NCBI GenBank assembly: GCA_015486055.1
Contig: WFSJ01000030.1
Location: 1-60,091 of the forward strand
Origin: Acidobacteriota bacterium
GTDB taxonomy: Bacteria > Acidobacteriota > Aminicenantia > S016-38
Reading direction: 5' to 3'
DNA: 60,091 bases
This document shows positions 20,998 to 29,436 of this stretch, piece by piece; position 1 is the first letter of the stretch, and each line of letters opens with the position of its first letter. The position numbers and the translations under genes were made by a program. Under the pieces are notes generated by a model. It was not told the DNA's origin. It did not search any database and saw nothing but the letters and a program-made list of their open reading frames with translations.

Positions 20998-23485
20998 TTT
21001 TTGGAGGTTTCAACCTCATATCCCAGTAAACTCTGTTTATACCCTTATGCTTTGTAGTTGGAATTGTCTTAATTAATTTTCCTTTACCGTCATAAACCTC
21101 CAACTTCAGAGTGCCGAATATATGCCTTTTCTTAAGATAATAATTTATCATTGCCCCATTTGGCGGATTTGGTCCTGAATACTGCCCATCCCCTAGGAAT
21201 TCCATAATCCAGGCTTTAGCCTTCTTGAGAACAGGCCTTGAGGGAAGAACTTCTGCACTTTTGGATAAGACATCTGGATTTAATGCTCTCAAAGGGGTAA
21301 TATCATCAATTATCTGAATCCCAAGACCATGGGTAGCAAGTATAAGGTCTGCCTCTCTCGGATGAATCGCTATGTCCCTCACAGCAACCTTTGGTAGATT
21401 TTTAAACCTCGCCCAGCTTTTTCCTCCATCTATGGATATATAAAGCCCAAATTCTGTGCCCAGAAAAAGTAGATTTGGATTTACAGAATCTTCCTTGATT
21501 TTAAAGCAGTATCCATCAATGTCGGCTGTTGCAAGGGATTCCCAAGTTTTTCCAAGGTCTCTTGTCCTGAAAACATAGGACCTCTTGTCCCCTGTTCTGT
21601 GACCGTCGAATGTGACATAGGCCGTGTTTTTCCAGTGACTGCTTGCCTCGACAGAGGAACACCATGTCCCTCTTGGAAGGCCATTTATATTGGAAACGAC
21701 ATTTTCCCATGTTTTCCCATTATCCTTTGTAACCTGAAGGTTCCCATCATCTGTTCCTACCCAGATTATATCCTTATCCAATGGGGATTCTGAAATTGTA
21801 TATATTGTGCAGTAATTCTCCGCAGTTGATACATCAAGGGTGAGTCCTCCTGATTTGTCCTGCTTAAGTTTTGAGGGATCATTTGTTGTAAGGTCAGGGG
21901 AAATCCTCTCCCAGCTTTCTCCTTTATTCCTCGTTCTCAGAAGAAATTGGGAGCCAATATAAATAATCTCTGGGTCATTTGGGCTGAGCGCAACTGCAGC
22001 ATTCCAGTTAAATCTGTATTCTGGTTCACCTTTTTCAGGAAGAGGTGTTATGTCCTTTGCTTCCCATGTTTTCCTGTTAAATCTCTCAATTTTCCCTCCC
22101 TGCCAGGTTGAGTAAACTATTTCCGGAGACTCAGGGTCAAAGAAGGCATAGAAACCATCTCCTATTCCAACAGGGAACCAGTCCTTGTTCCTTATTCTGT
22201 CAGAAATGCTTTCAGAGGGACCGCACCAGGAACCATTATCCTGAAGACCAGTGCATACCCTATAAGGATAGCTCATATCATAATTCACATGGTAAGCCTG
22301 AGCAACTGGAAGGCTTCCGACAAATCTGAAACGATTCCCTCTATCATAAGATACATATATACCCCCATCTGTTCCGAGGATAAGGTTATCCGGATTTTCA
22401 GGGTTTATCCATAGAGCATGGTCATCGGGATGAATTCCTCCAGAAATTCCAAAATTGGATGAAATAGAGGACTGAGAAAAGCTCTTGCCTCCATCATCGC
22501 TGACCCAGAGAGAAAAGTTAGGGCTGTAAACTCTATTGTGGTCCTTCGGACTGACATAGAGATTGGCAAGATAAAACGGACGAGCTGATACGAAAAAAGA
22601 AGAGTTAACCCTTTTCCAATTCTCACCCATGTCATCAGAACGGTAAAGCCCTGTCTTTTTCGCCTCAACAATCGCATAAATCGTGGAAGGCCTTGAGGGA
22701 GCAATTGCGAGTTCTATTCTACCGAGTTCTCCCTCTGGAAGTCCCCTCTTCAGCTTTACCCATTTTTTTCCGCCGTCAGAAGTTTTATACAAACCACTTC
22801 CAGGACCACCGGAACGGAAGAAATAAGGCCATCTTCTTACCTGCCACATCGCAGCATAGAGAATATTTGGCTCCTGAGGATCCATCTCAAGGTCAGCACA
22901 TCCCGTTTTCTCATCAACATAAAGTATCTTTTCCCAGTTCTTTCCACCGTCTGTTGTTTTATAAAGTCCCCTTTCCTTATTAGAATCCCACAAATGACCG
23001 AGAACGCAGACATAAACTGTTTTTGAATCTTCAGGCTCTATGACTATTTTAGCTATCCTCTCTGAATCCTTGAATCCAACGAACTCCCAGTTCTTACCTC
23101 CATCATCGGTTCTGTAAAGCCCTGTTCCAACCGAAACCGTATTCCTTACATTTGTCTCTCCTGTTCCCACCCACACAGTCTTTGGTCTTTTCTGATCTAT
23201 TGTAAGGGAGCCTATAGACATTGTATATCTTTCAAATACCGGGTAAAAACTCACTCCCCCATCATCAGATTTCCATACCCCTCCACCTGCTGTTCCCACA
23301 TAAATTATCTTGGGATTGCTGTTTACAACATCAATAGCCGTTATTCTCCCGCTTGTTACTGCAGGGCCTATTGCCCTCGGTTTGAGACCGGTGAAAAGAT
23401 AGGACTCGGTCTTAAAGCCTCCCGAAAAAAGCCCAACCGCAAAAATTAGCGAAATTAATATTTTATTTCTCATCTTCGCTTCCAA
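20930..23485 (-). CDS. Sortilin/VPS10-type BNR-repeat exported protein, N-terminal part (frameshifted)
   Basis: A signal peptide (about 5-22) is followed by a long array of BNR/Asp-box motifs (SDDGG, TDDGGKNW, TSDGGKKW, SIDGGKSW and more), which build a double beta-propeller of the WD40/YVTN/BNR-like exported family. Homologues are near 1000-1100 residues. They are abundant in Acidobacteriota, Aminicenantota and Bacteroidota; their function is unproven and glycan or peptide binding is suggested. Here the frame ends 21 residues after LKPPK because of the A6 run at 21002-20997. The start could be TTG 23485 (TAAAAC lies 6 nt upstream, the leaderless geometry) or ATG 23473 (MRNKILIS). The SDR gene lies 12 bp upstream. 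Confidence 0.85.
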   Translation of the reverse strand: MEAKMRNKILISLIFAVGLFSGGFKTESYLFTGLKPRAIGPAVTSGRITAIDVVNSNPKIIYVGTAGGGVWKSDDGGVSFYPVFERYTMSIGSLTIDQKRPKTVWVGTGETNVRNTVSVGTGLYRTDDGGKNWEFVGFKDSERIAKIVIEPEDSKTVYVCVLGHLWDSNKERGLYKTTDGGKNWEKILYVDEKTGCADLEMDPQEPNILYAAMWQVRRWPYFFRSGGPGSGLYKTSDGGKKWVKLKRGLPEGELGRIELAIAPSRPSTIYAIVEAKKTGLYRSDDMGENWKRVNSSFFVSARPFYLANLYVSPKDHNRVYSPNFSLWVSDDGGKSFSQSSISSNFGISGGIHPDDHALWINPENPDNLILGTDGGIYVSYDRGNRFRFVGSLPVAQAYHVNYDMSYPYRVCTGLQDNGSWCGPSESISDRIRNKDWFPVGIGDGFYAFFDPESPEIVYSTWQGGKIERFNRKTWEAKDITPLPEKGEPEYRFNWNAAVALSPNDPEIIYIGSQFLLRTRNKGESWERISPDLTTNDPSKLKQDKSGGLTLDVSTAENYCTIYTISESPLDKDIIWVGTDDGNLQVTKDNGKTWENVVSNINGLPRGTWCSSVEASSHWKNTAYVTFDGHRTGDKRSYVFRTRDLGKTWESLATADIDGYCFKIKEDSVNPNLLFLGTEFGLYISIDGGKSWARFKNLPKVAVRDIAIHPREADLILATHGLGIQIIDDITPLRALNPDVLSKSAEVLPSRPVLKKAKAWIMEFLGDGQYSGPNPPNGAMINYYLKKRHIFGTLKLEVYDGKGKLIKTIPTTKHKGINRVYWDMRLKPPKNISFAFAFCGNSFRPNASRGNI

Positions 23486-23497
23486 ATCATGGTTTTA

Positions 23498-24445
23498 TCA
23501 TTTAAGTTTTTCTTTTACCTTATTTATCATGTCCTCAGTCATTGATGAGAGGTCATAATCAGGCTTCCATCCCCATTCTTCCCTTGCAGCGGAGTCATCT
23601 ATTGATTGGGGCCATGAATCTGCAATTTCCTGACGGAAATCCGGCTTATACTCACAGGTGAATTCGGGAATGTGCTTTTTTATCTCCTTAGCAAGCTCCT
23701 CTACAGAAAAGCTCATGCCCGAAAGATTGAAATCGCCATGGTGCTTTAACTTGGAGAGGTCAGCCTCCATAAGCATAACAGTTGCTTTAAGACAGTCAGG
23801 CATATACATCATCGGGAGTCTTGTTTCCTTCCTCAAAAAAGCAGTATATCTTTTATTCTCCACTGCCTCGTAGAATATTTCCACTGCGTAATCTGTTGTT
23901 CCTCCTCCTGGGAGGGTTTTGCTGCTTATTATTCCAGGATATCTTATTCCTCTTACATCCAACCCGAATTTCCAGAAATAATATTCTCCAAGTCTTTCAA
24001 CAATAACTTTGGTAACGCCATAAATTGTCCGGGGTTTCAGGACAGTTTCCTGGGGTGTCTTAACTCTCGGAGTCTCCGGACCAAAGGCAGCTATCGAACT
24101 CGGGATAAATACCCTCTCCATATTCTTCTCTCTGGCTATTTCAAGGATATTATATAAACCGTTAACATTAACATCCCAGGCAAGCCATGGATTCTTCTCG
24201 CCATTGGCGGAAAGTATCGCTGCCATATGAAATAAAGTATCAATGGAGTATTTATCAACGACCTCTTTTAAGGTTTTCTTATCCCTGACATCCAGAATTT
24301 CATATATTCCTGACTCCTCAGTATCCTTCAGGGGCTCCTTTATATCAGAGGCTATAACATTCTCTGCTCCGTACCTCCTCCTGAGGAAAGATGTCAGCTC
24401 ACTACCTATTTGACCGCATGCCCCAGTAATAAGTATCCTTTTCAT
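23498..24445 (-). CDS. SDR-type L-threonine 3-dehydrogenase (GalE-like fold)
   Basis: The 315-residue extended short-chain dehydrogenase has the NAD loop TGACGQIGSEL (7-17) and the catalytic YGVTK tyrosine-lysine pair. The region PGGGTTDYAVEIFYEAVENKRY, the segment TRLPMMYMPDCLKATVMLM and the C-terminal PDFRQEIADSWPQSIDDSAAREEWGWKPDYDL are characteristic of SDR-type threonine dehydrogenases rather than UDP-sugar epimerases. The enzyme oxidises L-threonine to 2-amino-3-ketobutyrate. The usual partner, 2-amino-3-ketobutyrate CoA ligase (kbl), is not in this window. An AGAGGTT site precedes the ATG. Confidence 0.85.
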   Translation of the reverse strand: MKRILITGACGQIGSELTSFLRRRYGAENVIASDIKEPLKDTEESGIYEILDVRDKKTLKEVVDKYSIDTLFHMAAILSANGEKNPWLAWDVNVNGLYNILEIAREKNMERVFIPSSIAAFGPETPRVKTPQETVLKPRTIYGVTKVIVERLGEYYFWKFGLDVRGIRYPGIISSKTLPGGGTTDYAVEIFYEAVENKRYTAFLRKETRLPMMYMPDCLKATVMLMEADLSKLKHHGDFNLSGMSFSVEELAKEIKKHIPEFTCEYKPDFRQEIADSWPQSIDDSAAREEWGWKPDYDLSSMTEDMINKVKEKLK

Positions 24446-24510
24446 CAGTTCAACCTCTCTTTTATTTATTCTAAGGAGAATTTACCGCTGGAGAATTTTA
24501 CTGTCAAGAA

Positions 24511-26589
24511 TCATATTCTAAACAGGTAAGAGAACTTAACGAAAAATGTGAAGTTTCTGGTATCCCATATGCCATTTTCTCTGTAGAACTCAGAGGAGGC
24601 ACCAAGATAAAAAACTGTTCCTGGTGAATATTCATAGGCAAGGAGCAGGCTCCCGTAGTGGTCCTTATAATAATCGTTATATTCCCAGATAGCCCTGAGA
24701 GAGAATTCTCTTGTAAATAGAAATACAGCTTTGTTTCTGAATATATTCATTTTGTAAACGAGACTTCCTCCTCGCTTTTCATAAAAATAATCTAAAATAT
24801 ACGAAGAATTTATGGCCAATCTTTTCAAAGGATAAAAGGTCATATGAAGATTTCCGGAAATGTCATAGCCGAGATATGGGTCATCGCTGTAGTAAATGGA
24901 ATCGCCTATAAACATTCCCCCTCCAAGGGATAAATATTTACTCGGAGATGAGTTGAGAAACATCCCTACTCTATTCTTGTTGAAGCCAATATCATTGTAT
25001 TTCTCATAGGAATTACTGAGGAAAACATTCAGGAACGAGTTAGCAAGGGAAATTAAATGAAACCCTAATCTAACACTCTGATCTGTCTTTTCCCCTTTCC
25101 AATCTGTTATGTATTTTACAAAAAGATTCGGTCCTCCTTGGATGAAAAGTTTCCTTTCTGGATAGAAATCATAACCCATCCAGGAATAATAGCTTATCAT
25201 ATCTTTTCTCTTTATAAATCCCTCTTGGGCATCAAAACCAGGGGATATCATTTTTGTCCCAATCATAAAATTGAAATGTTCTTCCCCATAACTGAACTCC
25301 CCTTCAAATGCCTGTCCACTGGTTTGCTCTTCCTTGGCAGTTCTTGAGAGAAGTCCCTGGAAGGAAAACACAAAGTTATTATTTCTCAGGTAACCGTCTA
25401 TGCCTCCAACTGAGTTGTAAAAACCATCTCCCCATCTCTTGTCCGTCAAGGAAAACCCTAAGAAGCTTCCCTTCCACACCTCATATTTGTATCTTCCTAT
25501 GTTTACATAAGCGCTGTCTTCGCCTCCTTGAGTCACATCCCAGAGGTTTTCAAAGGAGGATATGTCGTAGGCGGATATAACCCCAAAGGAAGAGCGGACA
25601 TACCTTCCGGTAAGCTTCACCCCGTATCTCGGCTGTGCTATTCTTCTTGAATAAAAAACCTGAATCGGAGTTTTGAAAATCTCCGCAGCCTCAAGGAAAA
25701 ATGGCCTTTTCTCTTCATAATAGAGAGCATATCTCTGGTTAACATTGATCTGACCAGCATCCGCTTCTATCTGGGAGAAATCAGGATGATATGCAAGGTC
25801 AAAGGTTATATCAGAAGTGAGACTATCCTTGAAGGAGAATCCGAACTCCGGCTTAAAGTTCTGTTCTTCTGCCCTCAGTCCGGTCAGTGTCGGTATAAGT
25901 TCAAGGTGAAGGCCAGGCTTTATATTATCTTCTATAACGAGCGTCCCTTCCTGATGAACCAATCCCCTTATTTTCCTGTCCAAATGAACAAGGGAGTCTA
26001 ACTCGTTATTTCTTATTATTTTCCTGAAAGCGTGGAATCCCCATTTGTGAATTTTCCCCTCAGAAGGAAATCTCAGGGACTTAAAGGGTATTTTTGCCTC
26101 AACAAAATATCCCCATGGGTATACTTTCCCTTTTGAATACCATATTGCATCCCATGAAAAATCCTCCTGGTTACGATAAGAACTGTCATCATGAACCCCC
26201 TCGCCCTGAATTCCGTAAGGATTCATAAGAAAGATGAACGCTTTTACTCTGGTATTAAATGGATCTATTAATATACCAACTAAATCATCGTTGAAGAAAT
26301 CCTCCCTTTTTGAGATCCTCGCCCTTATCTTTTTAGGATCATCATAAGCTTTAAATGCAATGTATAAGTTCTTTGAATCATACCCAATATAGAACTCTGT
26401 TTTCTCCGATGGAGATTCGTTATATTTCGGCTGAAACTGCTGAAATTTGTCAAGCTTAAGGAAATTCTTATAAACATCATCAATCTTCCCGTCTATCTTT
26501 GGCGGGGTATTGATTCTTGGAATCTCAAAGCTAACCTCTTTTGCCAATGCTAATGAAATGAGAATGAAAAATAGTATAAATTTCTTCAT
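24511..26589 (-). CDS. CBM9-like/DUF5916 outer-membrane-type protein
   Basis: A signal peptide (1-16) is followed by a CBM9-like (DOMON superfamily) domain: the segment PRINTPPKIDGKIDD near residue 25 is its classic start, and FYIGYDSKNLYIAFKAYDDPKK, VGILIDPFNTR and WDAIWYSKGKV continue it. The C-terminal 430 residues match the DUF5916 pattern (FSQIEADAGQINVNQRYALYYEEKRPFFLE), and the rest is alternating aromatic beta-strands ending FFVKFSYLFRI. This suggests an outer-membrane beta-barrel tethering a sugar-binding-like domain. Function is unknown; cell-surface binding of glycans is an inference. An AAGAGGC site lies before the ATG. Confidence 0.85.
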   Translation of the reverse strand: MKKFILFFILISLALAKEVSFEIPRINTPPKIDGKIDDVYKNFLKLDKFQQFQPKYNESPSEKTEFYIGYDSKNLYIAFKAYDDPKKIRARISKREDFFNDDLVGILIDPFNTRVKAFIFLMNPYGIQGEGVHDDSSYRNQEDFSWDAIWYSKGKVYPWGYFVEAKIPFKSLRFPSEGKIHKWGFHAFRKIIRNNELDSLVHLDRKIRGLVHQEGTLVIEDNIKPGLHLELIPTLTGLRAEEQNFKPEFGFSFKDSLTSDITFDLAYHPDFSQIEADAGQINVNQRYALYYEEKRPFFLEAAEIFKTPIQVFYSRRIAQPRYGVKLTGRYVRSSFGVISAYDISSFENLWDVTQGGEDSAYVNIGRYKYEVWKGSFLGFSLTDKRWGDGFYNSVGGIDGYLRNNNFVFSFQGLLSRTAKEEQTSGQAFEGEFSYGEEHFNFMIGTKMISPGFDAQEGFIKRKDMISYYSWMGYDFYPERKLFIQGGPNLFVKYITDWKGEKTDQSVRLGFHLISLANSFLNVFLSNSYEKYNDIGFNKNRVGMFLNSSPSKYLSLGGGMFIGDSIYYSDDPYLGYDISGNLHMTFYPLKRLAINSSYILDYFYEKRGGSLVYKMNIFRNKAVFLFTREFSLRAIWEYNDYYKDHYGSLLLAYEYSPGTVFYLGASSEFYRENGIWDTRNFTFFVKFSYLFRI

Positions 26590-26640
26590 CTTAGCCTCTT
26601 AATAATATACGAAAAAAAGGGATTGTAGTTTCGGGGAATC

Positions 26641-29004
26641 TCAGCCTATCGCGGATTTAAGACGGGAAAGAAGTTCCTCCATCTCAAAGGGTTTTTGAAT
26701 CACATCATCTATACCTTCTCGTCTTAATGTCTCCATTTCTTTTTGTGTTATATAACCACTGATAACAATGACTTTGACCTTAGGGTTTATGCTCTTTACT
26801 TTTCTTGCAAGCTCAATCCCTCCCATTTTTGGCATTGTAAGATCGGTAAGAACAGCAGAGACCCTATCTTTGACTTTCTTATAGAGAATCAGAGCTTCCT
26901 TTCCATTCCTGGCCTCCTTCAATTCATATCCACTGAGACTCAGTATTTCTTTCTCAACTTCAAGGACTTCCATATCATCCTCCACAAGAAGGAGCATCTT
27001 CTTGTGTGGGGCAGAAGGTTTGGTTAGTTCTGTTTTTCTTTTCCCCCTTTCCTTCAGAATTGGTAGATAGATGGTAAGCTTGGTTCCTTTCTCCAGCTCA
27101 CTCTCTAAAGAAACATACCCCCCATGTTTTTTTACTATGCCGTATGTTTGGGAAAGACCAAGGCCTGGATTTTCTTTCCCCTTTGTTGTAAAGAAAGGTT
27201 CAAATGCCCTTTTCCTTTCCTCTTTGTCCATTCCTTTCCCTGTATCCTCTATAACTATTTCAGCGTATTCTTCTCCCTGCTTAATTCCTTCTATTTGTCC
27301 AACTTCCTCTGACCTAACCCTTCTTAACCCTATTAATATTTTCCCATATTCAGGAATAGCATCTTTCGAATTGATTATTATGTTGTTTATTGCTGTTTTT
27401 AAGCTTTTTGGATTTCCCAATAAAAATATTTCCTTCTCCTCAGCAGAATATAAAATATTTATTCTCTCCGGAACAACCTTCCTTAAAAATTTCAAGTGCT
27501 CCTTCAAAAACGAATTAAGCTCTATGGTCGTTCTTTCAGGTATAGCTGCTTCTCCCAACTCCATAATCTGCGAGACAAAATCTGAAGCAGAAAGCGCATT
27601 CCTCTTGACTCTCCTCCACGATGGATCTTCCGGGTTTTCCTTCAGCTTAATTTCAGCTGTTGAAAGAATAACATCGAGAATATTGTTAAGTTCATGGGCA
27701 AGTCCCCCTGTAAACTGCCCAATCATCGTCAACTTGGAAGTTCTCTCTGCCTTTTCCCTTGCCCTTATTTCCTCAGTAATATCCCTGAAAAGTCCTACTA
27801 TCTCTTTAACATTTCCATCTTTATCAAAAATTGGTCCCCTACTCACAAATAAAGACCTCTTTCCATAGCCTGTATGATATTCCTCGATAGTGGTCAAGGG
27901 CTTTTTTGATCCAATTATCTTCTTAACTATAGCTTTTGCTTTCTCCGCCTCAGGAGGAGAAAAGACTTCCTCAGGGGTTTTCCCCTCAATGTTCACCCCG
28001 AGTATTTCCTTCCCTTTAGGATTTACCATCTTATATACAATTTTCCCACCCTCAATAGAAACTAAGTAAATTCCCATCATAGAAAAATCATATATTGCCC
28101 TTAGACTCTCCTGAAGAGATTTAACTTTCTCTTCAAGAAACTTCCTCTGGGTAATATCAAAGGCAATGCCGAGATTTGCAGGCTTTCTCTCATATTCTAT
28201 AGGAGTCCCCTTAAATTCCATCCACCGGATATCCCCGTTCTTCCTCAATATCTTAAACTCATAAGTCTCAGGAAACACTTTCTCACCCCGCTGTCTCCTT
28301 ATTCCTCTTTCTTTTACAACCTCTTTATCGTCAGGATGAATCAACTCCCAAAAATTAATACGATATGCCTCTTCCTTTGTATAGCCTGTAATTTTCTCAG
28401 AAGCAGGATTTACAAACTTGAATTTATCATCCTGAACTATAAAAATAGCTGCAGGAGACCTTTCAAATATGAGTTTTAATTTGTCTTCTTCTTCCCTAAG
28501 CTCCTGATAAAGTTTCATATTATGGAGGAATGATCCAAGATAGGAAGCAGCAATTTTTCCTATGGAAATTTCCTCCTCAGAAAAACTCCTCGGCTTACGA
28601 AAATACAGGGCAAGTACCCCAACGGATTTGTTCTGGAATATAAGGGGAAAAATTATAATCGCCCTTATACCTCCTGTTTCCATAAGCTTCCTTATAGAGG
28701 AAAACCTATCGTCTTTCTTTATATCTTCCGAAAACATTATCTCCTGGGTGAAAAAGGCCTGGGCCCCTGGAAGTTTCACAGTTTTCTCTCTTATAAAATT
28801 TCTGTATTCATCAGGGACCCCCTTTGTCCATACAGCATAAACACCTGGTGGATTTGGCAAGAAAAACAGAGAAAATCCAGATGCTTTAAAAAACTCTTCG
28901 ATTCTCTCTGCTAAATTCTCGCCAATTTTTTCAGAATCTGATTCTATACTATGAGATATTATATCTTCAAGAACCTGGAATAAGTTCCCCTTGACTTTCC
29001 CCAT
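26641..29004 (-). CDS. Soluble hybrid histidine kinase (GAF-PAS-PAS-HisKA-HATPase-REC)
   Basis: No transmembrane segment is visible, so the protein is cytoplasmic. A GAF-like domain (about 25-165) precedes two PAS domains (about 175-290 and 300-415; the first contains WMEFKGTPIEYERKPANLGIAFDITQRK). HisKA carries H437 in GGLAHELNN, the HATPase has EDTGKGMDKEERKRAFEPFFTTKGKENPGLGLSQ, and a C-terminal receiver has the acceptor D721 in VLTDLTMPKMGG. No DNA-binding output or separate regulator gene is adjacent, so the phosphate probably moves to a distant protein. A small membrane protein gene lies 6 bp upstream and is likely co-transcribed. Confidence 0.92.
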   Translation of the reverse strand: MGKVKGNLFQVLEDIISHSIESDSEKIGENLAERIEEFFKASGFSLFFLPNPPGVYAVWTKGVPDEYRNFIREKTVKLPGAQAFFTQEIMFSEDIKKDDRFSSIRKLMETGGIRAIIIFPLIFQNKSVGVLALYFRKPRSFSEEEISIGKIAASYLGSFLHNMKLYQELREEEDKLKLIFERSPAAIFIVQDDKFKFVNPASEKITGYTKEEAYRINFWELIHPDDKEVVKERGIRRQRGEKVFPETYEFKILRKNGDIRWMEFKGTPIEYERKPANLGIAFDITQRKFLEEKVKSLQESLRAIYDFSMMGIYLVSIEGGKIVYKMVNPKGKEILGVNIEGKTPEEVFSPPEAEKAKAIVKKIIGSKKPLTTIEEYHTGYGKRSLFVSRGPIFDKDGNVKEIVGLFRDITEEIRAREKAERTSKLTMIGQFTGGLAHELNNILDVILSTAEIKLKENPEDPSWRRVKRNALSASDFVSQIMELGEAAIPERTTIELNSFLKEHLKFLRKVVPERINILYSAEEKEIFLLGNPKSLKTAINNIIINSKDAIPEYGKILIGLRRVRSEEVGQIEGIKQGEEYAEIVIEDTGKGMDKEERKRAFEPFFTTKGKENPGLGLSQTYGIVKKHGGYVSLESELEKGTKLTIYLPILKERGKRKTELTKPSAPHKKMLLLVEDDMEVLEVEKEILSLSGYELKEARNGKEALILYKKVKDRVSAVLTDLTMPKMGGIELARKVKSINPKVKVIVISGYITQKEMETLRREGIDDVIQKPFEMEELLSRLKSAIG

Positions 29005-29010
29005 TTTTTT

Positions 29011-29376
29011 CTAATCCAAGGCAGTATCCAAAGGACTTACAGCAGTTATTTTTATCTGCTTTTTAAGAGTCCAGAAAAGCATGTTCTTCTCAATAGGATA
29101 TTTTACCTCAATGTAGAGGTTATCTTTGTCCCTTGATATGTATACATTATCCTCATCTACATCCATTCTGAATCTGTCGGCTATTCCCATAACCCTATCC
29201 AATATTTCCCCGTCAGTCAGCTCTCTTCCTCCTTTTGTGGCCTCAACAATAGCTTTTCTGAAAACCTTTGCGTCTATGTTAATCCTTGCATAGGAATATG
29301 CTACAAACCCTGCATATACTATAATGAGAAGCAATACAATATTGAAAAAGCTTGAGCTTCCTTTATTCATTTCCAC
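29011..29376 (-). CDS. Small single-pass membrane protein, unknown
   Basis: The 121-residue protein has a short cytoplasmic N-terminus (Ser-rich), one membrane helix (about 12-30, NIVLLLIIVYAGFVAYSYA) and a compact extracytoplasmic domain ending DTALD. The topology recalls pseudopilin- or DUF4845-like proteins, but I cannot assign a family. A good GGAGGTGG site precedes ATG 29376, and it appears to head the transcript of the hybrid kinase, with divergent promoter elements at 29392-29409. Confidence 0.7.
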   Translation of the reverse strand: MEMNKGSSSFFNIVLLLIIVYAGFVAYSYARINIDAKVFRKAIVEATKGGRELTDGEILDRVMGIADRFRMDVDEDNVYISRDKDNLYIEVKYPIEKNMLFWTLKKQIKITAVSPLDTALD

Positions 29377-29391
29377 CTCCTTATTTTTTAT

Positions 29392-29416
29392 ATTATAATT
29401 ACAATTATATTATAAC
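29392..29416. promoter_or_regulatory. Cluster of divergent -10 elements
   Basis: The AT-rich stretch holds TATAAT on the minus strand (29397-29392 and 29409-29404) and TATAAT/TATAAC on the plus strand (29394-29399 and 29411-29416). It lies between the small membrane protein gene (start 29376) and the S9 peptidase (start 29437), both of which have good ribosome sites. It probably serves both directions. Confidence 0.5.
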
Positions 29417-29436
29417 TTAACAAGAAGGAGGAAAAA

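Noticed and set aside
20990-21006. A-AAA-AAC heptamer as a programmed -1 frameshift site
   Set aside because: A -1 shift leads to a stop after about a dozen residues; the missing domain needs +1 or loss of one A.
27071-27868. 265-codon plus-strand frame
   Set aside because: Antisense to the hybrid histidine kinase; low-complexity Ser/Phe/Leu composition typical of a mirrored frame.
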